From Nocardioides ginsengisegetis (GTDB taxonomy: Bacteria > Actinomycetota > Actinomycetes > Propionibacteriales > Nocardioidaceae): 15,840 nt of DNA. The notes under the pieces were generated by a model. The model made no database searches. It was not told where the DNA came from and was given only the letters and a program-made list of their open reading frames with translations. The DNA is taken from the NCBI RefSeq assembly GCF_014138045.1, contig NZ_JACGXA010000002.1, positions 1 to 15,840 of the forward strand. The letters are read 5' to 3'. This document shows, piece by piece, positions 11,567-15,840 of this stretch; positions within the stretch are counted from its first letter, which is position 1, and every line of letters starts with the position of its first letter. A program made the position numbers and the translations under genes.

Positions 11567-11973
11567 ACCCCCGCGAGGCCGTCGACCTGGCGCGCTACAT
11601 GCGGGCGCACTTCCCCCAGCAGCCGATCGACGAGTTCACCGCCGATGCGCTTGCTGAGACGTTGCGCGAGTACCCAGCCACTGACTGCCGCAAGGCGGTG
11701 CTGAACCTCGCCGAGCGTGGCGAGCATTGGTGCGCACCAACAGCCGTCAAGGCTGAGGTGAAGCGCATCCGCAACAAGCGGGTCGCAGACTATGGCCCGA
11801 TTGAGCCGCCCGCAGGACTCGACCCTGATGACGTGCGCGGCTACCAGCGTTGGCTCGGCGCGATGCACAAGGAGATCGCGGACGGCACCCTCACCGCGCC
11901 GCCCGAGATTGAGGGCATGGTGCGCGACGTTCGCGAGCTCGGCCACATCGGTCAGGACGTGCCCGATGCCTGA
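11563..11973 (+). CDS. Possible helicase-loader-like protein (136 aa)
   Basis: A soluble helical protein starting MNPREAVDLARYMRAHFPQQ, then IDEFTADALAETLREYPATDCRKAVLNLAERGEHW. This first part is similar in pattern to the G39P-type helicase loader/inhibitor fold (helical, YP/FP dipeptides, alternating helices with a Trp). The second half has a basic segment (VKAEVKRIRNKRVADYGP) and a helical end (VRGYQRWLGAMHKEIADG). Its position directly after the replication initiator, overlapping by ATGA, supports a replication role such as loading the host or phage helicase. No ATPase motif is present, so it is not DnaC-like. Assignment is tentative; I rely on pattern and place. Confidence 0.6.
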   Translation: MNPREAVDLARYMRAHFPQQPIDEFTADALAETLREYPATDCRKAVLNLAERGEHWCAPTAVKAEVKRIRNKRVADYGPIEPPAGLDPDDVRGYQRWLGAMHKEIADGTLTAPPEIEGMVRDVRELGHIGQDVPDA

Positions 11974-12109
11974 CGCCAAGCGCACCAAGCGCAGCCGCGA
12001 GGAGTACGAGGACCTGATCGCGAAGGCCATGCGCGTCGGGGACATGGGTTGGGTCGAGTTCCTGACCACCCGCTTCGACCGCGACTACCCGGCAGGAGGC
12101 GACCAGTGA
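11966..12109 (+). CDS. 47-aa hypothetical protein
   Basis: ATG at 11966 lies 8 bases inside the previous gene, and the stop overlaps the next GTG. The product begins MPDAKRTKRSREEYEDLIAK and continues AMRVGDMGWVEFLTTRFDRDYP, a charged, probably two-helix peptide with a basic start. No motif recognised. It ends the block directly following the replication genes. Confidence 0.58.
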   Translation: MPDAKRTKRSREEYEDLIAKAMRVGDMGWVEFLTTRFDRDYPAGGDQ

Positions 12110-12189
12110 CCCGCCACCCCACCACCGCGCCCGACCTTGAGACCACATCCGCTAGCACCGACCACACCGAGGAGCACGCGCATGGCTGA
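12106..12189 (+). CDS. Possible 27-aa micro-ORF
   Basis: GTG 12106 overlaps the previous TGA (GTGA) after an AGGAGG Shine-Dalgarno (12095-12100), and the end overlaps the next ATG by 8 bases (ATGGCTGA). The peptide MTRHPTTAPDLETTSASTDH... is Thr-rich and looks unstructured. It could be a true micro-protein or a coupling device; its own upstream AGGAGG favours translation. Confidence 0.42.
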   Translation: MTRHPTTAPDLETTSASTDHTEEHAHG

Positions 12190-12745
12190 GACGCCGCAGA
12201 ACGTCGACATTGAGCCGTTGACCGACGCCGAGTGGAACGCGATCTGCCGCGCCGCAGGAGAGCACTCGGACGACGCCTGCGATGCGCTGAAGGTGGCCGT
12301 CGAGCGCATCATCGCCGAGCGAGAGCGGGTCGCCGCTGAGATTGCCTGGGATGAGGGTGTCGCCCACTGCGAGGAGATTGCGGGCGTCGGCTACAACCAG
12401 CCCGGAGCAAGCTACGAGGGCGGGGACTCCAACCCTTACCGCGCCGCACCTGCCCCGCCCCAACCGGACCCGAGGAGGCCGACCGTGGCTGACGACCGCT
12501 GCCTGAACTGCAACCAGACCCTCCGGGTCATCAACTACGTACTCGGCGAGCGGCTGATGCATGTGGACCGCGATGCCTCGTTCCCGAGCGCGCAGAAGGG
12601 GACGGCGTGGCGACACTGCCGACAGCGAGTCGCCACCCTCCCGCCGACGCCTATTGATGGCCTCACAGACCCGTGCCCGACGCCGGAGTACGAGCCCGAG
12701 CGGCGCATAAGCCCCGACACGAACGAGGAGGCCGACCGTGGCTGA
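12182..12745 (+). CDS. 187-aa hypothetical protein, probably two genes fused in one frame
   Basis: The frame runs without stop from ATG 12182. Residues 1-95 (MAETPQNVDIEPLTDAEWNA to SNPYRAAP) are an acidic helical region with AWDEGVAHCEEIAG and NPYR, similar to the actinophage motif in the 7878-8141 product. Residues 102-187 begin VADDRCLNCNQTLRVINYVLGERLMHVD and read as a separate small zinc-type protein ending PERRISPDTNEEADRG. At the junction the DNA carries the Shine-Dalgarno/GTGGCTGA cassette that elsewhere joins two separate genes. So this is either one fused protein or a two-gene locus whose first stop was lost through a one-base indel near the C-rich run at 12453-12461. Function unknown. 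Confidence 0.65.
   Translation: MAETPQNVDIEPLTDAEWNAICRAAGEHSDDACDALKVAVERIIAERERVAAEIAWDEGVAHCEEIAGVGYNQPGASYEGGDSNPYRAAPAPPQPDPRRPTVADDRCLNCNQTLRVINYVLGERLMHVDRDASFPSAQKGTAWRHCRQRVATLPPTPIDGLTDPCPTPEYEPERRISPDTNEEADRG
12463..12492 (+). repeat. Repeat B copy 1: Shine-Dalgarno plus start cassette
   Basis: ACCGGACCCGAGGAGG followed by a C/G-rich spacer and GTGGCTGA. It matches the copy at 12951-12980 at 29 of 30 positions. Partial copies lie at 12724-12745 and 13320-13342. Here the cassette is inside an open frame and does not overlap a stop codon of the upstream gene in its present frame. Confidence 0.8.
12485..12745 (+). CDS. Internal-start product (86 aa), zinc-type protein with ERRISP tail
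   Basis: In-frame GTG at 12485 is preceded by GAGGAGG six bases upstream, a better initiation site than most genes here possess. It would yield an 86-aa protein starting MADDRCLNCNQTLRVINYVL, with a C-x2-C pair, His residues and a later Cys (WRHCRQR), followed by a Pro-rich linker and the ERRISP tail. Its start and the next gene's start at 12738 lie in near-identical DNA cassettes. Whether it is made in addition to, or instead of, the 187-aa form cannot be decided from sequence. Confidence 0.55.
   Translation: MADDRCLNCNQTLRVINYVLGERLMHVDRDASFPSAQKGTAWRHCRQRVATLPPTPIDGLTDPCPTPEYEPERRISPDTNEEADRG
12696..12716 (+). repeat. Repeat A copy 1 (ERRISP-coding, 21 bp)
   Basis: First of three identical 21-bp copies; the core GAGCGGCGCATAAGCCCCG is read in frame as ERRISP. 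It lies 30 bases before the stop of its gene and just upstream of the next gene's Shine-Dalgarno cassette. Confidence 0.85.
12724..12745 (+). repeat. Repeat B copy 2 (partial start cassette)
   Basis: CGAGGAGGCCGACCGTGGCTGA is shared with copy 1 without change, so the initiation signal and the 8-base start/stop overlap (GTGGCTGA) are conserved, while the ACCGGACC part is not. It provides the start of the gene at 12738. Confidence 0.75.
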
Positions 12746-12980
12746 GTCCGTGCTCATCGGCTCGACATGGAGGCGCAACCCTCCAGGGCGTGAAGTCGTT
12801 CGGATTGAACGCGTGTGGATGTACTCCGCCCTCGGCGACTCGGCAGAACTGACCGTGCGAGCACATCCAGTCACGGGAGGTAGGCCGCTCGTTGCGCCCG
12901 TCGAGTGGCTCCGCAAGCACTACACCGAGCGGCGCATAAGCCCCGCCCCGACCGGACCCGAGGAGGGCGACCGTGGCTGA
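12738..12980 (+). CDS. Hypothetical protein with ERRISP tail (80 aa)
   Basis: GTG at 12738 follows GAGGAGG with a six-base spacer and overlaps the previous stop by eight bases. The product is probably a small beta-barrel: MAESVLIGSTWRRNPPGREV, then VVRIERVWMYSALGDSAELTVRA and VAPVEWLRKHY, an SH3/Tudor-like order of strands often seen in phage proteins that start GSxWR and end in F/Y-L..Y. The C-terminus TERRISPAPTGPEEGDRG is the repeated tail. Function unknown. No Cys or membrane segment. It could be a small interaction module. Confidence 0.65.
   Translation: MAESVLIGSTWRRNPPGREVVRIERVWMYSALGDSAELTVRAHPVTGGRPLVAPVEWLRKHYTERRISPAPTGPEEGDRG
12925..12945 (+). repeat. Repeat A copy 2 (ERRISP-coding, 21 bp)
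   Basis: Identical to copies 1 and 3 over 21 bp, in the same reading phase relative to its gene, and again directly upstream of a Shine-Dalgarno/start cassette. Identity at synonymous positions shows it is conserved or duplicated as DNA, not only as protein. Confidence 0.85.
12951..12980 (+). repeat. Repeat B copy 3: Shine-Dalgarno plus start cassette
   Basis: Matches copy 1 at 29 of 30 positions. It encodes the tail TGPEEGDRG of the upstream gene and carries the GAGGAGG Shine-Dalgarno and GTG start of the next gene, with stop and start overlapping in GTGGCTGA. Confidence 0.85.
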
Positions 12981-13164
12981 GCGAGGCCGAGGGTCCCGCC
13001 GAAGCGACGGCCACTGTCCGGCGTGCGGCGCTGAGTGCAGCGCGCCGCCTGCCAGCACCGACGCCCACCGCATGTGGGCCCAGCGCCACGCCGACGCGAC
13101 CGGCCACACCGCGTGTGTCATCACCGAATCCGTCCGCACCTACGAGCCGAGGAGCACCACGTGA
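12973..13164 (+). CDS. Small Cys/His protein (63 aa)
   Basis: GTG at 12973 is set by the Shine-Dalgarno cassette and overlaps the previous stop by eight bases. After a basic start (MAERGRGSRRSDGH) comes CPACGAEC, then HRMWAQRHADATGHTACVITE, giving a CxxC pair with several His residues and a later Cys: a probable zinc-finger-like fold. The pattern CPxCG...W...H...TGH is known from small phage proteins with C2H2-like fingers. Its end overlaps the next GTG (13161). Confidence 0.66.
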   Translation: MAERGRGSRRSDGHCPACGAECSAPPASTDAHRMWAQRHADATGHTACVITESVRTYEPRSTT

Positions 13165-13343
13165 GCACCCGAGTCGCCTGCCAGTCCTGCCCCATCACGT
13201 TGCCCGTCGAGCAGTTCGTGGACCTCGTGTCAGGCGGGTGGGACATGACGCACACGTTCCAGCGCCCCGAGTTCAACGACGGCAAGGTCGTCGTCTGCCG
13301 AGGCAGGTTCGCCGCCCCGACCGGACCCGAGGGGGGCCGATGA
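13161..13343 (+). CDS. 60-aa hypothetical protein
   Basis: GTG 13161 overlaps the previous stop (GTGA). The product starts MSTRVACQSCPITLPVEQFV with one CxxC pair, then a beta-like region (GGWDMTHTFQRPEFNDGKVVVCRGRF), and ends APTGPEGGR, a relic of the repeated tail. Three Cys could hold one zinc with a His. No family recognised. The DNA for the last residues carries repeat B copy 4, which supplies the ribosome site of the next gene. Confidence 0.62.
   Translation: MSTRVACQSCPITLPVEQFVDLVSGGWDMTHTFQRPEFNDGKVVVCRGRFAAPTGPEGGR
13320..13342 (+). repeat. Repeat B copy 4 (diverged start cassette)
   Basis: ACCGGACCCGAGG is kept, followed by GGGGCCGATGA instead of AGGCCGACCGTGGCTGA. It codes the TGPEGGR tail and overlaps the stop/start ATGA of the next gene, so both the purine-rich initiation signal and the gene-joining role are preserved while the details differ. 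Confidence 0.7.
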
Positions 13344-13591
13344 GCGGCGACGAGCCTGAGATCCTGCTGCGCACGAGCGACTACGTGCTGGACATCGAGT
13401 TCCGTTGTACAGACGAGGACCACCCTGCTGACGGGCCGACTTGGTCCCCGTACCGCCACCTCGACCCAACCACGCCGACCAACAAGGCGCTCGAGGCCGT
13501 CGAGAGACTGAACGCCGACGGTGCTGCGGAGTGCATGGAGTTCCGCCTGACCGGCACTCGCATCGACTCCGTGAAGGAGTTGCTGACATGA
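13340..13591 (+). CDS. Hypothetical protein (83 aa)
   Basis: Acidic protein starting MSGDEPEILLRTSDYVLDIE, continuing FRCTDEDHPADGPTWSPYRHLDP and a helical second half with ALEAVERLNADGAAECMEFRLTGTRIDSVKELL. The order beta-strands, then helix, then strand and helix suggests a compact alpha/beta fold, but I recognise no family. The ATG overlaps the previous stop, and the end overlaps the next ATG (13588). No membrane or zinc motif. Confidence 0.64.
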   Translation: MSGDEPEILLRTSDYVLDIEFRCTDEDHPADGPTWSPYRHLDPTTPTNKALEAVERLNADGAAECMEFRLTGTRIDSVKELLT

Positions 13592-14238
13592 GCCCATCAG
13601 TCAGCGCCGCCGACGGCCAGGAGGCCGAGCGCCTCGGCAATTCGACGAAGCCGAACCCGGACCAGCCCGCCCGCTGCCCGTCGATCGACCCGCACGACAC
13701 ACTCCAGTGCGCCCGGCGCATCCACGAGGACGACCAGTGCGTCTTCGGCGGCATCGGCTGGAAGAAGGGCGAGCGGCCTCAGCGCGACGTCCCAGCATTC
13801 CTCTACCACTGGTCGCCAGCCAGGAATCGGATCAGCATCGAGCGCGAAGGCCTACGCCCCGGATCTCCGTCGAACACCTTCCCCGAGTGGTCCCCGCCCC
13901 ACATCTGTTACGGGGAGACGCCGGCCTCCGCGCTCGGCCTGACGCTGCTGCCCGACGAGCTCGACCTGTGGATGGTCCGGACCGACAGCCACAGGTTCAC
14001 CCTGGCCAACGAGGGTGCGGAGTGGCGCAGCGCCGACCAGATCGAGGCGTGGTGGGTCGGCGGTCGACCTCCTCGTGACCCAGTCATCGACATGACCCCG
14101 GCCGAGCAGGCCGAGGCCGACGAGATCGTGGCCTACCTCCACGAGCAGGAGATTGCCGAGCGGCGCATAAGCCCCGAAACGCACCCAACCCCCACCACCA
14201 CCGAGACCGGCACCACGACAGGAGCAGCAGATGAGTGA
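13588..14238 (+). CDS. ADP-ribosyltransferase/RES-like fold protein candidate (216 aa)
   Basis: The first 65 residues are low-complexity and include CPSIDPHDTLQCARRIHEDDQC, a Cys/His region seen as a small tag in other actinophage proteins. The core (about residues 70-155) starts FLYHWSPARNRISIEREGLRPGS, then ICYGETPASALGLTL and DELDLWMVRTDSHRF. YHxSPxxxxxxIxxxGLxPG is the opening of RES, KptA-like and other ADP-ribosyltransferase-fold domains. The exact catalytic Glu is not clear, so activity is uncertain. A helical stretch (TPAEQAEADEIVAYLHEQEI) and an ERRISP tail with a Thr-rich end follow. ATG 13588 overlaps the previous stop. It might modify a host protein or nucleic acid, or be a binding-only relative. 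Confidence 0.6.
   Translation: MSPSVSAADGQEAERLGNSTKPNPDQPARCPSIDPHDTLQCARRIHEDDQCVFGGIGWKKGERPQRDVPAFLYHWSPARNRISIEREGLRPGSPSNTFPEWSPPHICYGETPASALGLTLLPDELDLWMVRTDSHRFTLANEGAEWRSADQIEAWWVGGRPPRDPVIDMTPAEQAEADEIVAYLHEQEIAERRISPETHPTPTTTETGTTTGAADE
14156..14176 (+). repeat. Repeat A copy 3 (ERRISP-coding, 21 bp)
   Basis: Identical to the copies at 12696 and 12925 although it is 1.2 kb away in an unrelated gene. Again it is near the 3' end of its gene and in the same phase, but here no repeat B cassette follows; a Thr-rich tail intervenes. Confidence 0.85.
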
Positions 14239-14479
14239 GCGCGAGGACGACCTCAGGACGCTGGGCATCGAGCACGCCTTCGAACGCCTTGACCCCGACG
14301 GCTATGGCTGGGCAGCGGGCGACGGTCCTAGTGCCGAGGAGGTCGTGGGGGCGCTCATCGCGGCCGGCTGGCGACCTCCCGCCCACCGCGGATCGCACGA
14401 CTTCGACAACCACGGACCAACCGACAACCTCGACTGCCCCGGATGCGTGGCCCCCGAGACTCCTGGAGACCAGCCGTGA
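14231..14479 (+). CDS. Hypothetical protein (82 aa)
   Basis: ATG 14231 overlaps the previous stop by eight bases, after a weak GGAG. The acidic protein starts MSEREDDLRTLGIEHAFERL and continues with helical AEEVVGALIAAGWRPP, a phrase common in actinophage proteins (a helix followed by GWRPP). The end has HDFDNHGPTDNLDCPGCVAP with one CxxC pair and several His, a possible zinc site. Function unknown. Its stop overlaps GTG 14476. Confidence 0.63.
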   Translation: MSEREDDLRTLGIEHAFERLDPDGYGWAAGDGPSAEEVVGALIAAGWRPPAHRGSHDFDNHGPTDNLDCPGCVAPETPGDQP

Positions 14480-14865
14480 GCACCGTGAGCATCAACGAGA
14501 CGTGCCGCTGTGGGGCGACGTTCAGGGCGAGCGGAGACACGTTTGCCGTCAGCAGACGCCAGGGGTCATTCGATGAGCAGCACGCCGGATGTCGCCAGAT
14601 CGAGCCCGGCATGTGCGGCAACCCGAGCCCCGTGCTGGTCAAGCTCGGCACGCCGACGGCGGACTACTGCCAGTTGCGCACGAGTGCGCCTCCCGTGTCG
14701 TCCACGTCCAGGGAGCGCCGACGAGCCCGCGACCGGACCCGACACCCACCGCGCCCGACTCACAGCCCCACACGGCCACCAACGATTCCGCGTCGCCTGG
14801 CCCGGAGCAACCGCCGACGACTGGATCGACTACGCAGACGAAGAGAGGGCCGTCGCGATGGCTGA
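14476..14865 (+). CDS. Zinc-type protein with suspect out-of-frame C-terminus
   Basis: GTG 14476 overlaps the previous stop. The first 60-70 residues look genuine: MSTVSINETCRCGATFRASG, then FDEQHAGC and a Cys-containing CGNPSPVLVKLG segment, a CxCGA...H-A-GC zinc pattern of a known actinophage style. From about residue 75 the translation becomes an Arg/Pro-rich run (RERRRARDRTRHPPRPTHSP...) whose codons lack GC-rich third positions; it is the shadow of the gene in the next frame. So the protein probably used to end earlier, or a frameshift joins it to the downstream frame. The stop at 14865 is the formal end only. Confidence 0.55.
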   Translation: MSTVSINETCRCGATFRASGDTFAVSRRQGSFDEQHAGCRQIEPGMCGNPSPVLVKLGTPTADYCQLRTSAPPVSSTSRERRRARDRTRHPPRPTHSPTRPPTIPRRLARSNRRRLDRLRRRREGRRDG

Positions 14866-14938
14866 CGTTCTTGTGAAGACCAAGGGAGCGGTCGTCGTGT
14901 ACGCCGTCAACATCATTGAAGACCAGGAGGCGGCGTGA
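14684..14938 (+). CDS. Conserved-style hypothetical protein (84 aa), start uncertain
   Basis: The C-terminal 50 residues are clearly coding: FRVAWPGATADDWIDYADEE, then AVAMADVLVKTKGAVVVYAVNII, an alpha/beta pattern I associate with actinophage hypothetical proteins. Its reading frame is one base ahead of the upstream gene, with which it overlaps for about 180 bases. No good Shine-Dalgarno marks the start. GTG 14684 is the earliest plausible one; a later start or a frameshift from the upstream gene is equally possible. Function unknown. Its stop overlaps GTG 14935, and an AGGAGG Shine-Dalgarno (14926-14931) lies within its last codons for the next gene. Confidence 0.6.
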   Translation: MRLPCRPRPGSADEPATGPDTHRARLTAPHGHQRFRVAWPGATADDWIDYADEERAVAMADVLVKTKGAVVVYAVNIIEDQEAA

Positions 14939-15738
14939 ACAGCGAGTGCAAGTGCGGACGACCAACCCGAGACGCCGCCTACGTGTGCGACACCTGCGGG
15001 GACGAACTCGCCCGCGCCCTCGGTGACGTGACCTGGTTGGCCGAGGAGCTCGAAACCACCATCACGCGCCAGAGAGGCGTCGACTACCGCGGCGTCGGAG
15101 GCAGTAGTGGCGGCAAGAAGCCCTCAGAACGCCCCTCTCCCGTCCAATGGGGCGCCAGTGAGGCTCGGGGAGACCTCAGAGCCCTGCTCGTCTCATGGGC
15201 GCTGTTCTGTGAGGCTGAGGGGGTCAGGAACTCCTCGCCCTACCCCGGGCTGCCCGACGACGACCTCCCCGCCCTGTCCGGCTGGCTACTCTGGCGGGTC
15301 GACGGGCTGACCCTCAACGAGATCGGCTCCGATGCCGTCGAGGAGATCACCTCGGCCGTCGCCCACTGTCGTCGCGTCATCGACGTGGCCCCCGACAAGT
15401 GGTACGCCGGCCCCTGCAACCAGGAGACCGAAGGCGTCGAATGTGGTGCCGACCTGTACGCCCTCTCCGCAAAGGGCAACGTCTCCTGCGGCGTGTGCTC
15501 GGCAAGCTACGACGTGGCCGAGCGTCGGAAGTGGCTCCTTGAGGCCGCTGAGGACAGGCTAGCCGATGCCGCCACCCTCGCCCGGTCAGTGTCCTGGCTC
15601 GGCGCACTACCCCTCAACGCAGCACGCATCCGCAAGTGGGCCGAGCGCGGCCGGATTGTCGCCAAGGGACACCACGGGCAGAAGCCGCTGTATCGCATCG
15701 GGGACGCCATCGACCTGCTCGCCAAGGAGGCATCGTGA
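14935..15738 (+). CDS. Zinc-ribbon and helix-turn-helix DNA-binding protein (267 aa)
   Basis: Probable DNA-binding early regulator of a type common in actinophages. The N-terminal ribbon is CKCGRPT...CDTC (residues 5-21). A helical domain follows (LGDVTWLAEELETTITRQRG through WALFCEAEGVRN and GWLLWRVDGLTLNEIGSDA). A second zinc ribbon lies at about 161-191 (CNQETEGVEC-x13-SCGVC, then SYDVAERRKWLLEAAEDRL). The C-terminal MerR/excise-like winged helix runs from LGALPLNAARIRKWAERGRI to PLYRIGDAIDLL. GTG 14935 has an AGGAGG Shine-Dalgarno three bases upstream and overlaps the previous stop. It may control the following transcription unit, whose putative promoter begins 45 bases beyond its stop. 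Confidence 0.8.
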   Translation: MNSECKCGRPTRDAAYVCDTCGDELARALGDVTWLAEELETTITRQRGVDYRGVGGSSGGKKPSERPSPVQWGASEARGDLRALLVSWALFCEAEGVRNSSPYPGLPDDDLPALSGWLLWRVDGLTLNEIGSDAVEEITSAVAHCRRVIDVAPDKWYAGPCNQETEGVECGADLYALSAKGNVSCGVCSASYDVAERRKWLLEAAEDRLADAATLARSVSWLGALPLNAARIRKWAERGRIVAKGHHGQKPLYRIGDAIDLLAKEAS

Positions 15739-15770
15739 GCCTCGCGCGCGGGATTGTCCCCGACACGTAA
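15735..15770 (+). CDS. Possible 11-aa coupled leader ORF
   Basis: GTG at 15735 overlaps the stop of the HTH gene (GTGA) and gives MSLARGIVPDT before TAA. The overlap is exactly of the type used throughout the array, but the product is too short for a fold. It may be a leader peptide, a remnant or chance. Confidence 0.25.
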   Translation: MSLARGIVPDT

Positions 15771-15840
15771 CAAAGATCAAGAGTTGACTTGCGCCAATGG
15801 TTGTGCATGTGTCACACTCGGGTTGGGCGATACGCCCCCA
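15771..15840 (+). promoter_or_regulatory. Right-edge intergenic region with candidate promoter
   Basis: The chain of overlapping genes ends at 15738 or 15770. TTGACT at 15784-15789, the same -35 hexamer as the early promoter, is followed 17 bases later by ATGTGT, a weak -10. A TGTG...CACA dyad lies at the presumptive -10 (about 15801-15817), suitable for an operator. The next gene is outside the window, so it cannot be confirmed. Confidence 0.4.

Noticed and set aside
12696..14176. The repeated 21-mer as a CRISPR array
   Set aside because: Only three copies with irregular distances (229 and 1231 bp), lying in coding frames, with no leader or cas genes.
1..15840. tRNA or rRNA genes
   Set aside because: I saw no cloverleaf-like structure or rRNA-like conserved stretch; a tRNA scan would be needed for a definite negative.

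Overview
This window reads as the integration, immunity and early/replication segment of a temperate actinobacterial siphovirus or an equivalent prophage. The evidence is the high GC content, the frequent GTG starts, a large serine integrase, divergent repressor and Cro-like genes, and a long series of tiny rightward genes joined by 1-, 4- or 8-nt start/stop overlaps. Several of those genes resemble actinophage early-gene families. Genus and lysogenic state cannot be read from the sequence, and no attL/attR pair or structural gene is present.

Left part (1-2517). A DUF6221-type gene, probably cut by the window edge, overlaps the GTG start of a 469-aa serine integrase. The integrase ends tail-to-tail with a leftward 51-aa ribbon-helix-helix (RHH) gene, preceded on the same strand by a 91-aa two-helix membrane protein. 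A 294-bp gap then holds a small inverted repeat, a perfect 34-bp palindrome with a T-tract (a strong rightward terminator) and a second 12-bp-stem hairpin.

Switch (2518-3319). A leftward 109-aa HTH repressor and a rightward 90-aa HTH Cro-like gene diverge from a 199-bp region with several palindromes. The rightward promoter (TTGACT-17-TAGTAT) is so close to the ATG that the Cro-like mRNA is probably leaderless. Repressor, membrane protein and RHH protein could form the lysogenic leftward unit.

Rightward early array (3316-15770). About forty genes are chained by overlaps, with one 130-bp break (4721-4850) carrying a GC-rich hairpin just before a compact RNA ligase. Recognisable members are a GIY-YIG protein, an Rnl2-type RNA ligase, a YqaJ/lambda-exonuclease-type nuclease with a conserved partner, an HNH endonuclease of foreign codon use, a PD-(D/E)XK resolvase-like nuclease, a replication initiator with a probable iteron origin inside its linker-coding DNA, a possible helicase loader, an ADP-ribosyltransferase-like protein and a zinc-ribbon plus HTH protein. 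Many small proteins carry CxxC zinc-type motifs.

The 12.1-14.3 kb part is unusual. A 21-bp element encoding ERRISP tails occurs three times. A cassette of Shine-Dalgarno plus overlapping stop/start occurs four times, one copy lying inside a 187-aa reading frame that looks like two genes fused by a small indel. At the right edge an 11-codon ORF and a second TTGACT element suggest another transcription start.
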